From the NCBI GenBank assembly GCA_902618195.1, contig CACMZO010000005.1, positions 1-59,101 of the forward strand: a stretch of 59,101 bases of DNA, in the 5' to 3' direction. Every line of letters starts with the position of its first letter. Position 1 is the stretch's first letter. This DNA comes from an uncultured SAR116 cluster alpha proteobacterium. Lineage in GTDB: Bacteria; Pseudomonadota; Alphaproteobacteria; Puniceispirillales; Marisalimonadaceae. Positions 18,108 to 26,985 of the stretch are shown here, piece by piece. The notes below the pieces were generated by a model. That model made no database searches, was not told the DNA's origin, and worked only from the letters and a program-made list of their open reading frames with translations. Both the position numbers and the translations under genes were made by a program.

Positions 18108-19244
18108 ATGATGGATTTTATTGATCTAAAGAAACAACAAAATTTAATTAGAAACAATATTGATGATAGAATATCAAAAGTTCTAAATCACGGACAGTAT
18201 ATTTTAGGTCCAGAGGTTAAAGAATTAGAAAATAAATTATCTTTATTTTCAAAATCTAAATATGTTTTATGTTGTTCTAGTGGTACAGACGCATTATTAT
18301 TGGGTCTTATTTCACTTGGTTTAAAACCGAACGATGGGGTAATAGTTCCATCTTTTACATTTGCTTCAACTGCAGAAGTTGTATGTATGCTCGGAGGAGT
18401 GCCTTTTTTTTCAGATGTTAATATAGATACATTTAATATCTGTGAAAACAGTATATTAAAATCTATTTCCGAAGCAAAAAGGCAAGGTGTTAAACTTAAA
18501 GGTATTATCTCAGTAGGATTATTTGGACAACCTTGTGATATTGATAATATTATAGAGATAGCTAATAGACATAAATTATGGGTTTTAGATGACGCAGCAC
18601 AGTCATTCGGATCTAGTTATAAAAACAAAATTTCAGGAAATTTATGTGATATATCGGCAACTTCTTTTTTTCCAGCAAAGCCATTAGGATGCTATGGAGA
18701 TGGTGGAGCTTTTTTTACTAATAATGAACATTATTATAAAATAGCATATTCTGCACATTTACATGGAATGGGATCTAATAAATACGAATATGATAGAATT
18801 GGAATGAATGGTAGAATAGACACTATTCAGGCAGCAATTCTAATCGAAAAATTAAAAGTTTTCGAAACAGAATTAATAAATAGAGATAAATTAGCAAAAT
18901 ATTATAAAAAACAATTTTTAGATCTTGGAACAAATATTAAATTACCAAAATTAATTTCAGGAGCTACAAGTAGTTGGGCTCAATTTACAATACAGCTACC
19001 TCTAAAGTGCGATAGAGAGGATTTTCAAATTAAAATGAAAGAAAAAGGTATACCTACTGCAATATACTACCCTATTCCTTTACATTGCCAAAAACCCTAT
19101 AAAAAGTTTCCGATTTCATCAGATAAACTGAAAAATACAAATCTTTTATCTAAATGCGTTATATCTTTACCAATGCATGCATATTTATCATTTGAAGATA
19201 TAGAGTATATATCAAAAAATGCACATGACATTATAAATAATTAA
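18108..19244 (+). CDS. DegT/DnrJ/EryC1 sugar aminotransferase, WbpE-like
   Basis: PLP-dependent sugar-nucleotide aminotransferase. The N terminus (F-I-D-L-K-K-Q-Q, then L-N-H-G-Q-Y-I-L-G-P-E-V) and the active-site segment S-F-F-P-A-K-P-L-G-C-Y-G-D-G-G, with PLP lysine K191, closely match WbpE. WbpE makes the 3-amino group of UDP-GlcNAc(3NH2)A. DDAAQSFG near residue 161 is the cofactor-ring contact. A second ATG three bases in could be the true start. The oxidoreductase stop is immediately upstream, so the genes are co-transcribed. The acetyltransferase and UDP-GlcNAc dehydrogenase that complete such a pathway are not adjacent. Confidence 0.88.
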   Translation: MMDFIDLKKQQNLIRNNIDDRISKVLNHGQYILGPEVKELENKLSLFSKSKYVLCCSSGTDALLLGLISLGLKPNDGVIVPSFTFASTAEVVCMLGGVPFFSDVNIDTFNICENSILKSISEAKRQGVKLKGIISVGLFGQPCDIDNIIEIANRHKLWVLDDAAQSFGSSYKNKISGNLCDISATSFFPAKPLGCYGDGGAFFTNNEHYYKIAYSAHLHGMGSNKYEYDRIGMNGRIDTIQAAILIEKLKVFETELINRDKLAKYYKKQFLDLGTNIKLPKLISGATSSWAQFTIQLPLKCDREDFQIKMKEKGIPTAIYYPIPLHCQKPYKKFPISSDKLKNTNLLSKCVISLPMHAYLSFEDIEYISKNAHDIINN

Positions 19245-19287
19245 TTACTTGCTTACTTGTATTTAAATAATTATAAGTTTACTTTAT

Positions 19288-19362
19288 GCGGGCGTAGCTC
19301 AGGGGTAGAGCACAACCTTGCCAAGGTTGGGGTCGAGGGTTCAAATCCCTTCGCCCGCTCCA
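19288..19362 (+). tRNA. tRNA-Gly (GCC)
   Basis: Complete cloverleaf. Acceptor GCGGGCG pairs with CGCCCGC, the D-arm contains TAGCTCAGGGGTAGAGCA, the anticodon GCC lies in CTTGCCAAG, and the T-arm contains GGTTCAAATCC. The discriminator is T and the 3' CCA is encoded. Directly downstream lies a decayed integrase start, so this gene is the likely insertion site of the island that follows. Confidence 0.97.
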
Positions 19363-19443
19363 AATTTACTAACGATTTCTGAAGATTTATAAAATACAAA
19401 ATAGTTAATAGTCACACATGTGTCACAGTGAAGGTTGTTATAT

Positions 19444-19650
19444 ATGGCTATAATTAGAAAAAGAAATGATAAATTTCAGGTGCAAGTTTGAATAAGAGAG
19501 CACTATAAAAATACAACTTTCTTAACCTTAAAACGTACACGTCATTGGTAAAGACAAAAGAAATTAGAGTTCAAAAAATCATTTAACTTGAAAAACTCTA
19601 TAGACCTTAACATTTTCTTGAAGTGCTTGAATTATGCAAACAAAAATTAA
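19444..19650 (+). pseudogene. Tyrosine recombinase (phage integrase) N-terminal remnant
   Basis: Reading from the ATG at 19444 gives M-A-I-I-R-K-R-N-D-K-F-Q-V-Q-V. This is the usual opening of integrases with an arm-DNA-binding domain (compare MATIRKRG-x-K-x-Q-V-Q-V). The frame is broken by TGA at 19489 and TAA at 19549, yet continues with plausible family sequence (T-F-L-T-L-K, then H-W before the second stop, then R-Q-K-K-L-E-F). It ends at TAA at 19648. The catalytic domain is missing. The rest of this 459-base gap up to the caspase gene shows only weak further frames. Its position just after tRNA-Gly supports a past integration event. Confidence 0.6.
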
Positions 19651-19821
19651 TGCAATTAAAGAAATCTTTCAACAATGAATACATCAAAATTCAATCATTA
19701 ATCCTTCATAGTTGGGTTAAGAACCTTTACTTTACTACAACCGTTAGATATTTAAACATATAGGAATACATGCTTACTCCAAATACTTCACAAACAAAAA
19801 CTAACTTGCTAGTGTAATCAC

Positions 19822-22170
19822 ATGAATTTTGCATTTAGAATGATGTTAGTGCCGTTTGCACTTGGTATGTTAGTATTGCAAGGGTGTCAGAGAGGTAATT
19901 ATCTCAGTAAATCAGATATTCAAAAGAGTGTTAATGCTTATGACAATCCAATTAAAACAAATACTAAAAATATTTACTCAATGTATTCTAACAAAGAAAT
20001 ATGCGAGAGATATAAAATGTTTGTATTCAAAAGTGAAGCTGTACGTCGTGGTCTTGACTGTGGTGTAAAAGAGAAAATTAAAATCAAAACTATAACGGCC
20101 TCAAAACAAACCAAATACCAAGAGAAAAGACCATTAGCATCAGTATCTGATATATCTGTCTGCTATAATGCAACAACCACTTCAAGTGGTTCTAAAGTAT
20201 GGAATTATAAGAATGAAAATTTTGTAAGTGAGGCAAAGTATCGTGGTTTAGATTGTGGGCTTGATAAAAAGAGTAAAGCCATTGTTGCTGGAAATGAGGA
20301 TATTGCTAATTCTATATGGACATTTTATGAAGATGATGGAGATGTGAGATTATTTTTATTTAAAGAGAATAATACTTTTAAATATAAAAATGTGAAAACT
20401 TATTATCATATGGGTAAAGTATTTGGAGATGATGATGAAAAATGGAGTGTCAATGATAATGTAGTCTTAATTTCACATAATGGTGGCTATAATAAAATAT
20501 ATTTAAACATAAATGACACACGAGACGTAATGAAAGGAGTTGCGAGAAATAAAAAAGGTAAAGTACAAGGAATAATTGGAAAATTAGAGACAAAAGAAGT
20601 CATTTTTAAAAACGGCTATTTCTTTAACTATAGAAAACCCTCACCAGAAATTATAGCAAAGAATGTTACTGAAACAAAAAAAATTAAAATAAAATATACT
20701 GATATTTCTAAACCTAAAATTATAAAACCTTCAATATCTTCTGTAGAAAAAGAAAAACAATTTAATTTTTCAGATGTAGCATGTCTCTTTGCCTTTTCAG
20801 ATAAAGCTAATTGTAAAGTTAAAAGATTGTCAAACTTAGAAATTTGTGAAACTATAAATGGTTATAGTAGAGGTGTTGAAACCTATAATAATTATTATAG
20901 TAGTTTAAAAGAAGCCAAGAGACGTGGATTAAGTTGTGGTGTTGGTATTAAAACCCAAACTATCACATCCTCTAAATCTAAAACACAAACTTTTACTAAC
21001 CCTATCATTTCATCAGCAGAATTAGATGCTGAGAGAAAAAAACGTATTAAATTAGAACGTAAATTAGCTGTAATGGAAGCAAAGCAGAAACAAGAACAAC
21101 AAAGAATTGATAATGATACTCGTGCACCATTACTAAAAATTATATCAAATAGAACCCAAGGTAAAAGAGGAACCATCTATGGATTTGCACACGATAACGT
21201 TGAGGTGGCAGAAATAACTGTAAATGGAAAGCCAATATCCTTATCTTATAATGGCAAATTTAAGTTTACTACCTATGTTCCTCCAACTGGTAAAAAGTTA
21301 AAAATAGAGGTGACCGATATTTCAGGATTAACAGCATCGAAAGTAGTGACTCTCAAGGGTAGTGAAGCAGTTTTAGATAATTCTATATTATTTGATGACC
21401 TTAATCCATTAGGCAAAAGAGTTCAATTTAATAAAAATAGTTTAGCCTTAATAATAGGCGTTTCTAATTACGAAAACACAAAAGCCAAAGCTTTATATGC
21501 AGATAATGATGCACTGGTATTTAAGGATTATGCATCTGAAAAACTTGGTATACCAGAGAATAAGATAAAAATTTTGATTAATGATGGAGCTGATGAAAGA
21601 GATATATTATTGTCTGTGCAAGAGTGGCTTCGTCGTTCAACTAAACCTAATAAGTCTGACATATTCATATTCTTCGCAGGTCATGGCTTAGCATCTGATG
21701 ATGGAAAGAATATGTATCTTCTGCCACATGACGGCTCACCTAGATTGTTAAATGACACAGCTATTCTAAGAGATAGATTATTTTCTGACCTAAAAGCCAC
21801 TAATCCTAAATCTGTCACAGTCTTCCTTGACACATGCTACTCAGGTCTAACACGTAAGGAAGAAATGCTTATAGCTGGAAGACCTATAGTTATTAAATCT
21901 AAAGAACAAACTATCCCTGATGGCTTTACAGTCTTTAGTGCAGCATCTAACGAGCAGATATCAAGACCCCTAGAAGAAGCTAAGCATGGGATGTTCTCAT
22001 ACTTTCTTATGAAAGGCATGGAAGGTGATGCTGATAATAATAATGATAATAAAATAACAGCATTAGAACTTCATAACTTTGTAAAAGAAAATGTAGTACA
22101 ACAATCTAGTGGCTCGCAAACACCCGAACTTCAAGGTAATGGAGAGCGAGTATTAGTTCAGTTCAATTAA
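19822..22170 (+). CDS. Caspase-domain (C14) lipoprotein with Cys-pair modules
   Basis: Exported caspase-fold peptidase of 782 residues. A signal segment ends in L-Q-G-C with C22 as the probable lipidated cysteine. Three short modules follow, each ending in (K/R/Y)-R-G-L-x-C, with cysteine pairs C61-C80, C114-C145 and C342-C372. A beta-rich region lies at about 160-255, a coiled coil at 400-430, and an Ig-like segment at about 435-513. The C14 domain from about 535 has catalytic H621 in F-F-A-G-H-G and C672 in F-L-D-T-C-Y-S-G, so it looks active. It is the first intact gene of the island. Its target is unknown; cleavage of envelope proteins is a reasonable inference. Confidence 0.85.
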   Translation: MNFAFRMMLVPFALGMLVLQGCQRGNYLSKSDIQKSVNAYDNPIKTNTKNIYSMYSNKEICERYKMFVFKSEAVRRGLDCGVKEKIKIKTITASKQTKYQEKRPLASVSDISVCYNATTTSSGSKVWNYKNENFVSEAKYRGLDCGLDKKSKAIVAGNEDIANSIWTFYEDDGDVRLFLFKENNTFKYKNVKTYYHMGKVFGDDDEKWSVNDNVVLISHNGGYNKIYLNINDTRDVMKGVARNKKGKVQGIIGKLETKEVIFKNGYFFNYRKPSPEIIAKNVTETKKIKIKYTDISKPKIIKPSISSVEKEKQFNFSDVACLFAFSDKANCKVKRLSNLEICETINGYSRGVETYNNYYSSLKEAKRRGLSCGVGIKTQTITSSKSKTQTFTNPIISSAELDAERKKRIKLERKLAVMEAKQKQEQQRIDNDTRAPLLKIISNRTQGKRGTIYGFAHDNVEVAEITVNGKPISLSYNGKFKFTTYVPPTGKKLKIEVTDISGLTASKVVTLKGSEAVLDNSILFDDLNPLGKRVQFNKNSLALIIGVSNYENTKAKALYADNDALVFKDYASEKLGIPENKIKILINDGADERDILLSVQEWLRRSTKPNKSDIFIFFAGHGLASDDGKNMYLLPHDGSPRLLNDTAILRDRLFSDLKATNPKSVTVFLDTCYSGLTRKEEMLIAGRPIVIKSKEQTIPDGFTVFSAASNEQISRPLEEAKHGMFSYFLMKGMEGDADNNNDNKITALELHNFVKENVVQQSSGSQTPELQGNGERVLVQFN

Positions 22171-22331
22171 ATAATCATCGTGAAAAAATGAATAATTTTC
22201 TTTATCAGAATAAGCATTTTTATACCAAAACCATTTTTACAAATCTTGAAGAATTTGATACAGTTAATTTTTCTTTAAGCATTTCACTTACACCATTTCC
22301 TAATTAGATGCTTTCTTTTTTTCTTTTAAAT
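22171..22331. other. Intergenic segment after caspase gene
   Basis: This AT-rich gap lies between the caspase gene and the decayed coiled-coil frame on the opposite strand. I see no intact gene and no strong terminator hairpin. Part of it may be further decayed sequence of the same pseudogene. Confidence 0.35.
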
Positions 22332-22709
22332 CTAACAAATTATTTTTATATCTTTCTTCAAAAATATTAAATTTAAGGTATTCCTTTTCAATTCAATTAG
22401 TTCTAGGTACTTAGATGCTTTTATTTTAAATTCTTGGTTGATTTTAAAAAATTGTGCAACTTTGTTGTTACCCTTTAATAAATTAACATCAGCTATTCTG
22501 AAGTTTAATCTTCCTATAACACTCTTTACATCACTTATTCTTTTATCAAATTCCCTTTTTCTTTAAATTTCTTGTTGTTTCAATGATTCAGTTGTTTTTA
22601 CATATTCAGTCTGTTTAGCTTTCTCTTCAGCTATTTTTTGTGAAGCTTCTGCTTGCTTTATAGACGCTTTGCTGTGTCTCATTGATCTAAATCTTTTTGA
22701 AACGAACAT
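22332..22709 (-). pseudogene. Decayed coiled-coil protein gene
   Basis: From an ATG at 22707-22709 the minus strand encodes a basic start (M-F-V-S-K-R-F-R-S) and a long charged helix rich in Ala, Lys, Glu and Gln. A single TAA at 22563-22565 interrupts it, after which the same frame continues as R-K-R-E-F-D-K-R-I-S-D and stays open to the stop at 22332-22334. The total of 126 codons in one frame with one internal stop suggests a recently inactivated gene. No family is recognised. Confidence 0.5.
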
Positions 22710-22745
22710 GAGCTCTATGCTCTCTTTCAAACTTTGTAGGTGTCA

Positions 22746-23360
22746 TTAATTTTTATTTTTTCTTCTTTTTTCAATTTCAGCCTCTAGTTCTTCCATCGCT
22801 TTATCTGCATTTTTTTGAGTGCTTAAAATTTCATCTTTCTTAATTTGATTTAGTAAAGCTTGATTAGCTTGGCCAACTGGATATTCAAGAAGAACATAGA
22901 ATTGAAACTTACCATTCATACTTACCGCTTCTGTTTTTAATTGCTTATAACCCGTAAGTTTAGCTTCAATAGTAGTATTTTTAGTTACAATTTCACTAGC
23001 TTGTTTAACAGCTTCATTTGTACCAGTTCCAGTTGATTTTAAAAAATCTTCCATTCTTGATGAAATTTCACTATCTATTGTGTCTGCCAACAATCTTTTT
23101 GCAGCTAAAATTGCTCTGTTTCTAGCCATGTTCATATTTGAGGATTCACCACTACCACAAGCAGAGAGAGCTAAATCAGATAAAGGTGGGTTTAAACACC
23201 ATTTAGGAATACTTGAAACTGTTTTATCAACTTTCTTTTCCTGAACTTCAATAGCTTCTTGTTTCTTTTTTAGAGCCGCTTCAGGTGTTCCTGGTCTGGG
23301 AGCACATGCATTTAAAGTTACTAATAAAGTAATTATGCCAGTATAAGTAAGTAGTCTCAT
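22746..23360 (-). CDS. LPP20-like lipoprotein
   Basis: Predicted lipoprotein of 204 residues with lipobox L-N-A-C (C19). The mature part has P-K-W-C-L-N-P-P, then A-C-G-S-G-E-S, and M-A-R-N-R-A-I-L-A-A-K-R-L-L-A-D (about residues 77-92), which matches the core helix of the LPP20/FlgP-type lipoprotein family. The last 35 residues form a charged helix. It follows the DUF4384-like gene after one base and so is the third gene of a unit with the TPR-protease gene. Related LPP20 proteins form or decorate outer-membrane assemblies; the role here is unknown. Confidence 0.75.
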   Translation of the reverse strand: MRLLTYTGIITLLVTLNACAPRPGTPEAALKKKQEAIEVQEKKVDKTVSSIPKWCLNPPLSDLALSACGSGESSNMNMARNRAILAAKRLLADTIDSEISSRMEDFLKSTGTGTNEAVKQASEIVTKNTTIEAKLTGYKQLKTEAVSMNGKFQFYVLLEYPVGQANQALLNQIKKDEILSTQKNADKAMEELEAEIEKRRKNKN

Positions 23361-23361
23361 T

Positions 23362-24204
23362 TTAATCCCTCATTATTGTGTATCCAAGTCTTTTCATTTC
23401 CCAGTTAGAACGTCCTAATCGAGAAAGCCTTTTATTAAAGTCTATAATATTTTGTTTACTAAGTATGTCTAATTTTTTTTTAGATGCAACTATTACAAAA
23501 AATTCATAAGTTTCATCTTGAGGAAAATCCTTTGGAAACTTAGTCATAAGTTTGTACTTTGTATTGTTTTTGCTTGGAATATTAAATGATTTTTCGACTA
23601 AATTATTTTCGTCATATTGGTTAGGAAAAATTTGATAATAATTTTCTTTATCAGAATCAGGGTACCATCCTAAAACCGTTATATAAGATTTTTGCATAAC
23701 CTCACCAGTTATACTTATTTTTTTTCCATCATATAATCTTGGCTTTTGATTAAGATTCGCTTCTAGTGTAAAATTGACGTCTGGCTTTTCATCATACTCT
23801 TTAACAAAAGCATCAATTGTAATGAGGCATTCTTTTTCAGGTACACTTTGTAATATTTCTTCTTTCTTGTTTTTAATTTCATTGATATAGCCACCCTCAA
23901 CATAATTAAATGTATTTTGATAAAGTGTACAACGTGATTTATTTTCATTATCTGTACAAACTTCAAGTTGATTTGACTTTAAATTCTCACCAACTATCTT
24001 TTTTAAAGCATTTTGTTTTGCCTCTTCTAAAGCTATATTGCAAGCTTCATCTCGAGTTGTTTTTCTATCAATAAAATAGCGTCCTTCAGACGACACCCAT
24101 TCTGCTAAAACATTAGAAGTTATAAAAAAAACTATTAAAACGCTACTGGCAAACCACAATAACAACTGATGGCCGCATAAATTGATAAATTTGTGATGCA
24201 TCAA
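23362..24204 (-). CDS. Exported DUF4384-like protein
   Basis: Exported protein of up to 280 residues. An N-terminal hydrophobic stretch ends near ...S-N-V-L-A-E-W and looks like a signal peptide. A middle part with D-E-A-C-N-I-A-L-E-E-A-K-Q-N-A-L resembles the N-terminal fold of FlgT/LPP20-type envelope proteins. The C-terminal half has G-W-Y-P-D-S-D, then Y-Y-Q-I-F-P-N near residues 186-192, the recurring pattern of DUF4384. The ATG at 24204 makes it overlap the protease gene by 62 bases. A TTG at 24165 would shorten the overlap and leave a neater signal peptide, so the start is uncertain. It is the middle gene of a three-gene unit. Confidence 0.65.
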   Translation of the reverse strand: MMHHKFINLCGHQLLLWFASSVLIVFFITSNVLAEWVSSEGRYFIDRKTTRDEACNIALEEAKQNALKKIVGENLKSNQLEVCTDNENKSRCTLYQNTFNYVEGGYINEIKNKKEEILQSVPEKECLITIDAFVKEYDEKPDVNFTLEANLNQKPRLYDGKKISITGEVMQKSYITVLGWYPDSDKENYYQIFPNQYDENNLVEKSFNIPSKNNTKYKLMTKFPKDFPQDETYEFFVIVASKKKLDILSKQNIIDFNKRLSRLGRSNWEMKRLGYTIMRD

Positions 24205-25666
24205 AACTTCCTTTTTTCTTACTTATAGAGGCTTTGGTTGGTTGATTGAGAAAAGTTTTTAGAACTTCAGAAGAAATTCCAAGATTAACATCTTGTGGAA
24301 TAAACCCTTCCTCCTTCATCATAGTTACTTTATCTAAACCTGCTGCTGATATACCAACAATCTCACCATTTACATTAAATATAGGGCCGCCACTATTGCC
24401 TTTATTCATAGGTGCTGTAATTTGAAATTCACCAGATGATTCCCCAAAACCTCTATTCTTACTGATAATTCCTTCTGTGATAGAAGGGTTGAATCTACCT
24501 AAAATGGAAGAAATAGGATAACCCATGACAAAAATCTTTTGTCCAGTTTTTGGTGAGCTGATATCATTAAACTTTATACTATAATCAGAAGGATAAGGTT
24601 TTGATAAAATTAATAAAGCTAAATCAATTTTATCATTACTTGGATATTGGACAGACTTTACAATTCTTACTTTTCCCAGTCCATTTCTTACAGAGATGTA
24701 CTTTGCTCTTCTAACAACATGTCTATTCGTTATAATCCATTTTCCATTGTTTAAAACAAAACCACTACCAGTGAAAAATTCTTTTTTAGCATCAATTTTA
24801 ATTGGCTCTGGTTTATCATTTGGTTGAAGAATTTTTTTAATTGATGGTATTTCTTTTATAATTACCTCTTTAACCTTAGGCTTAGATTTTTCCTCAATTA
24901 CTTGATTTACTTTTGACGTTGCTGATGTGTTAAGCCAATTCATTATCTGTTCAGAACGAGTTACATTTCCTGCTTTTCTAAACATAACAGATGCCTCTGT
25001 TCTTAGCCTCACTGATTCCTTTATATCTCCTTCAAGCCAATAAAGTTTTCCTAATAAATCAGTTGTTGCAGCATCTGCTTTCTTCTCTAGAAGAACTTTA
25101 TTGATAATTTCTCTTGCTTTTTTATTGTTTCCTTTTCTCATTTCATTTGAAGCATATTGTCTTGTGGCGAATAATGATGTTCCACTTGCAAGCAATGCAG
25201 CCTTAAAAAAATTTTCGGATTTATCATGCTGCCCAAAATCTGAATAAATTAGACCTAAAGCTAATTTTGCATCAACTAAATCAGGATTTTCTTTGAGTGA
25301 TTTATTAGCAAACTTTTGCGCATCAGTTAAATTTCCTAATTTAATAGAGGCCAATGACATTCCTGCATAGGCTAAATCATCAGTTGTAACGGAAGTAAAT
25401 GTGGCTTTATCAAAAAAACTAAAAGCCTTAGCAGGCTGTTCTAATGATAAGTAAAGCTTTCCTATTAATATTTGAGCTTTAGCAGATAACTTGGGTTCTT
25501 TTTGTTGAATAACCTTTAACTCTTGAAACGCCTTGTCAATATTTTCTAATTCAATCATTTTATTAATTTTACTATATTCATCGTTTGTAATGGAGTAAGC
25601 TTTTAATGAAAATACTAACATCGTAAAAGCAAAAAAAGTGAACAAATATTTTCTAAATATATACAT
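24143..25666 (-). CDS. Exported TPR-trypsin-like (S1C) protease
   Basis: Periplasmic serine protease of 507 residues. A signal peptide (about 1-25) leads into TPR-like helices (about 28-245), a Lys-rich linker (250-295) and a trypsin-like domain (about 298-470). The triad is complete: H316 in T-N-R-H-V-V, D348 in K-I-D-L-A and S425 in G-N-S-G-G-P. There is no PDZ domain. The chain ends Q-I-Y-Q-F-M-R-P-S-V-V-I-V-V-C-Q, the same kind of Cys-ending tail seen in the three other proteases of the island. It heads a unit with the DUF4384-like and LPP20-like genes. Its first 29 bases overlap the start of the divergent lipoprotein gene. Confidence 0.88.
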   Translation of the reverse strand: MYIFRKYLFTFFAFTMLVFSLKAYSITNDEYSKINKMIELENIDKAFQELKVIQQKEPKLSAKAQILIGKLYLSLEQPAKAFSFFDKATFTSVTTDDLAYAGMSLASIKLGNLTDAQKFANKSLKENPDLVDAKLALGLIYSDFGQHDKSENFFKAALLASGTSLFATRQYASNEMRKGNNKKAREIINKVLLEKKADAATTDLLGKLYWLEGDIKESVRLRTEASVMFRKAGNVTRSEQIMNWLNTSATSKVNQVIEEKSKPKVKEVIIKEIPSIKKILQPNDKPEPIKIDAKKEFFTGSGFVLNNGKWIITNRHVVRRAKYISVRNGLGKVRIVKSVQYPSNDKIDLALLILSKPYPSDYSIKFNDISSPKTGQKIFVMGYPISSILGRFNPSITEGIISKNRGFGESSGEFQITAPMNKGNSGGPIFNVNGEIVGISAAGLDKVTMMKEEGFIPQDVNLGISSEVLKTFLNQPTKASISKKKGSFDASQIYQFMRPSVVIVVCQ

Positions 25667-26933
25667 AAAAAAGTTTTTTTATTATTTATCTTTTATTTTA
25701 GTTTTATTACTTTCATCTTGCCAAACACCTAAATATTTGCAAGTCAAAAAAATTACCAAATCCGATAGCATATTACCAGAAGTTCAATATTTCATTAATG
25801 AAAATTTTAATCCAGAAGAAATTGATTGCATAGCAATAGGAACAATAAAAGACAATTCAGACAAGAGTGAGTTTTCACAATTAGATAAAGTTAATCTTGC
25901 AAAATATTCTCTATATAGTCATTTATCTCCCAAAAGATATAGAGATGTTGAAATTCACCAAATGACTTACCTTTTGAAAGAAAAACAAAACTTTAACCTT
26001 GTTTTAAAAACACTTGATTGCGATGCTATATTAGATGGTGAAATAATAAAATTTGAAAATAAATTTTATGTTGCTTTTTCTTCAACAAAAGTAGGTCTTA
26101 ATCTCTCTTTAAGAAAACAAAGTGGTGAACTCTTGTGGAAAGGAAATCATATTGCTTCTTCAAGAGCAGGGACAATTCCACTTTCACCAATAAGTCTTGC
26201 TTCAGGTATTTTTTCTGCATCAACGAATACGGAGGAAGAAGTGGCGCTTCAAATGTTAGATGCGGCGGCAAGAAGATTGTTGAACACTATTCCGGATAGA
26301 AAAACAATAGATAATAATTTACAATTAAAATATATAACAACTCCTATAGATAAAAAAATAATTCCTGTAAAAATTCAAAAAACAAAGAATCCAAACATTT
26401 TATTTTCATTGGGCGAATTTAATAAAGCCATAGAATTGATTGATAAAAAATTACAAATAAAGCCGAATGATCATGAATTTATTTTTTTAAAAGGTCGTTC
26501 ATACTTATTGCTAAATGAATACCAAAAAGCATCATCAAGTTTTTTAGACGCAATAGCTATACAACCAAAAGACAAATATTTTAACGGCTTAGGTTTTGCT
26601 TATACTAAATTAGAATATTATAATAAATCCCTTGCTGCCTACCAAAAGGCAATTTCCTTAAATAATAAAAACAGTTTTGCTTACTTTAACTCTGGTTTAA
26701 TATTAGAGAACCAAGGATATTTTAAAAAAGCAGGTGACTATTTTTACTCTGCCGGGACAAGTTCAATACTTAATAAAGATTTTACGAGAGCTAATGATTC
26801 TCTAATTGCTCTAGAAAGACTTTCAAAAAAACAGGAAAAATTAATTAATAAAAAAAATAAACTTGATAAATTGATTACAGAATTCACAAAGGATACAAAA
26901 GAAAAAATAAAAATTGTAAAAATAAAAAATTAA
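25638..26933 (+). CDS. GNA1162/DUF799-like lipoprotein with TPRs
   Basis: Predicted lipoprotein of 431 residues with lipobox L-S-S-C (C28). The N-terminal half (about 30-215) resembles GNA1162/DUF799-type lipoproteins: L-D-G-E-I-I-K-F near residue 131, S-G-E-L-L-W-K-G near 168, then I-P-L-S-P-I-S-L-A and a conserved helix E-E-V-A-L-Q-M-L-D. TPR helices occupy about 250-390. Such lipoproteins occur with CsgG- and LPP20-like proteins in envelope complexes. Its start overlaps that of the divergent protease gene, leaving no separate promoter region, so its true start or promoter may lie within the other gene. Confidence 0.65.
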   Translation: MNKYFLNIYIKKFFYYLSFILVLLLSSCQTPKYLQVKKITKSDSILPEVQYFINENFNPEEIDCIAIGTIKDNSDKSEFSQLDKVNLAKYSLYSHLSPKRYRDVEIHQMTYLLKEKQNFNLVLKTLDCDAILDGEIIKFENKFYVAFSSTKVGLNLSLRKQSGELLWKGNHIASSRAGTIPLSPISLASGIFSASTNTEEEVALQMLDAAARRLLNTIPDRKTIDNNLQLKYITTPIDKKIIPVKIQKTKNPNILFSLGEFNKAIELIDKKLQIKPNDHEFIFLKGRSYLLLNEYQKASSSFLDAIAIQPKDKYFNGLGFAYTKLEYYNKSLAAYQKAISLNNKNSFAYFNSGLILENQGYFKKAGDYFYSAGTSSILNKDFTRANDSLIALERLSKKQEKLINKKNKLDKLITEFTKDTKEKIKIVKIKN

Positions 26934-26985
26934 GTTTTTCGTGTTGTTTGTTTTACAAAAATAAAATTTTTTTTAAAATAATCTT

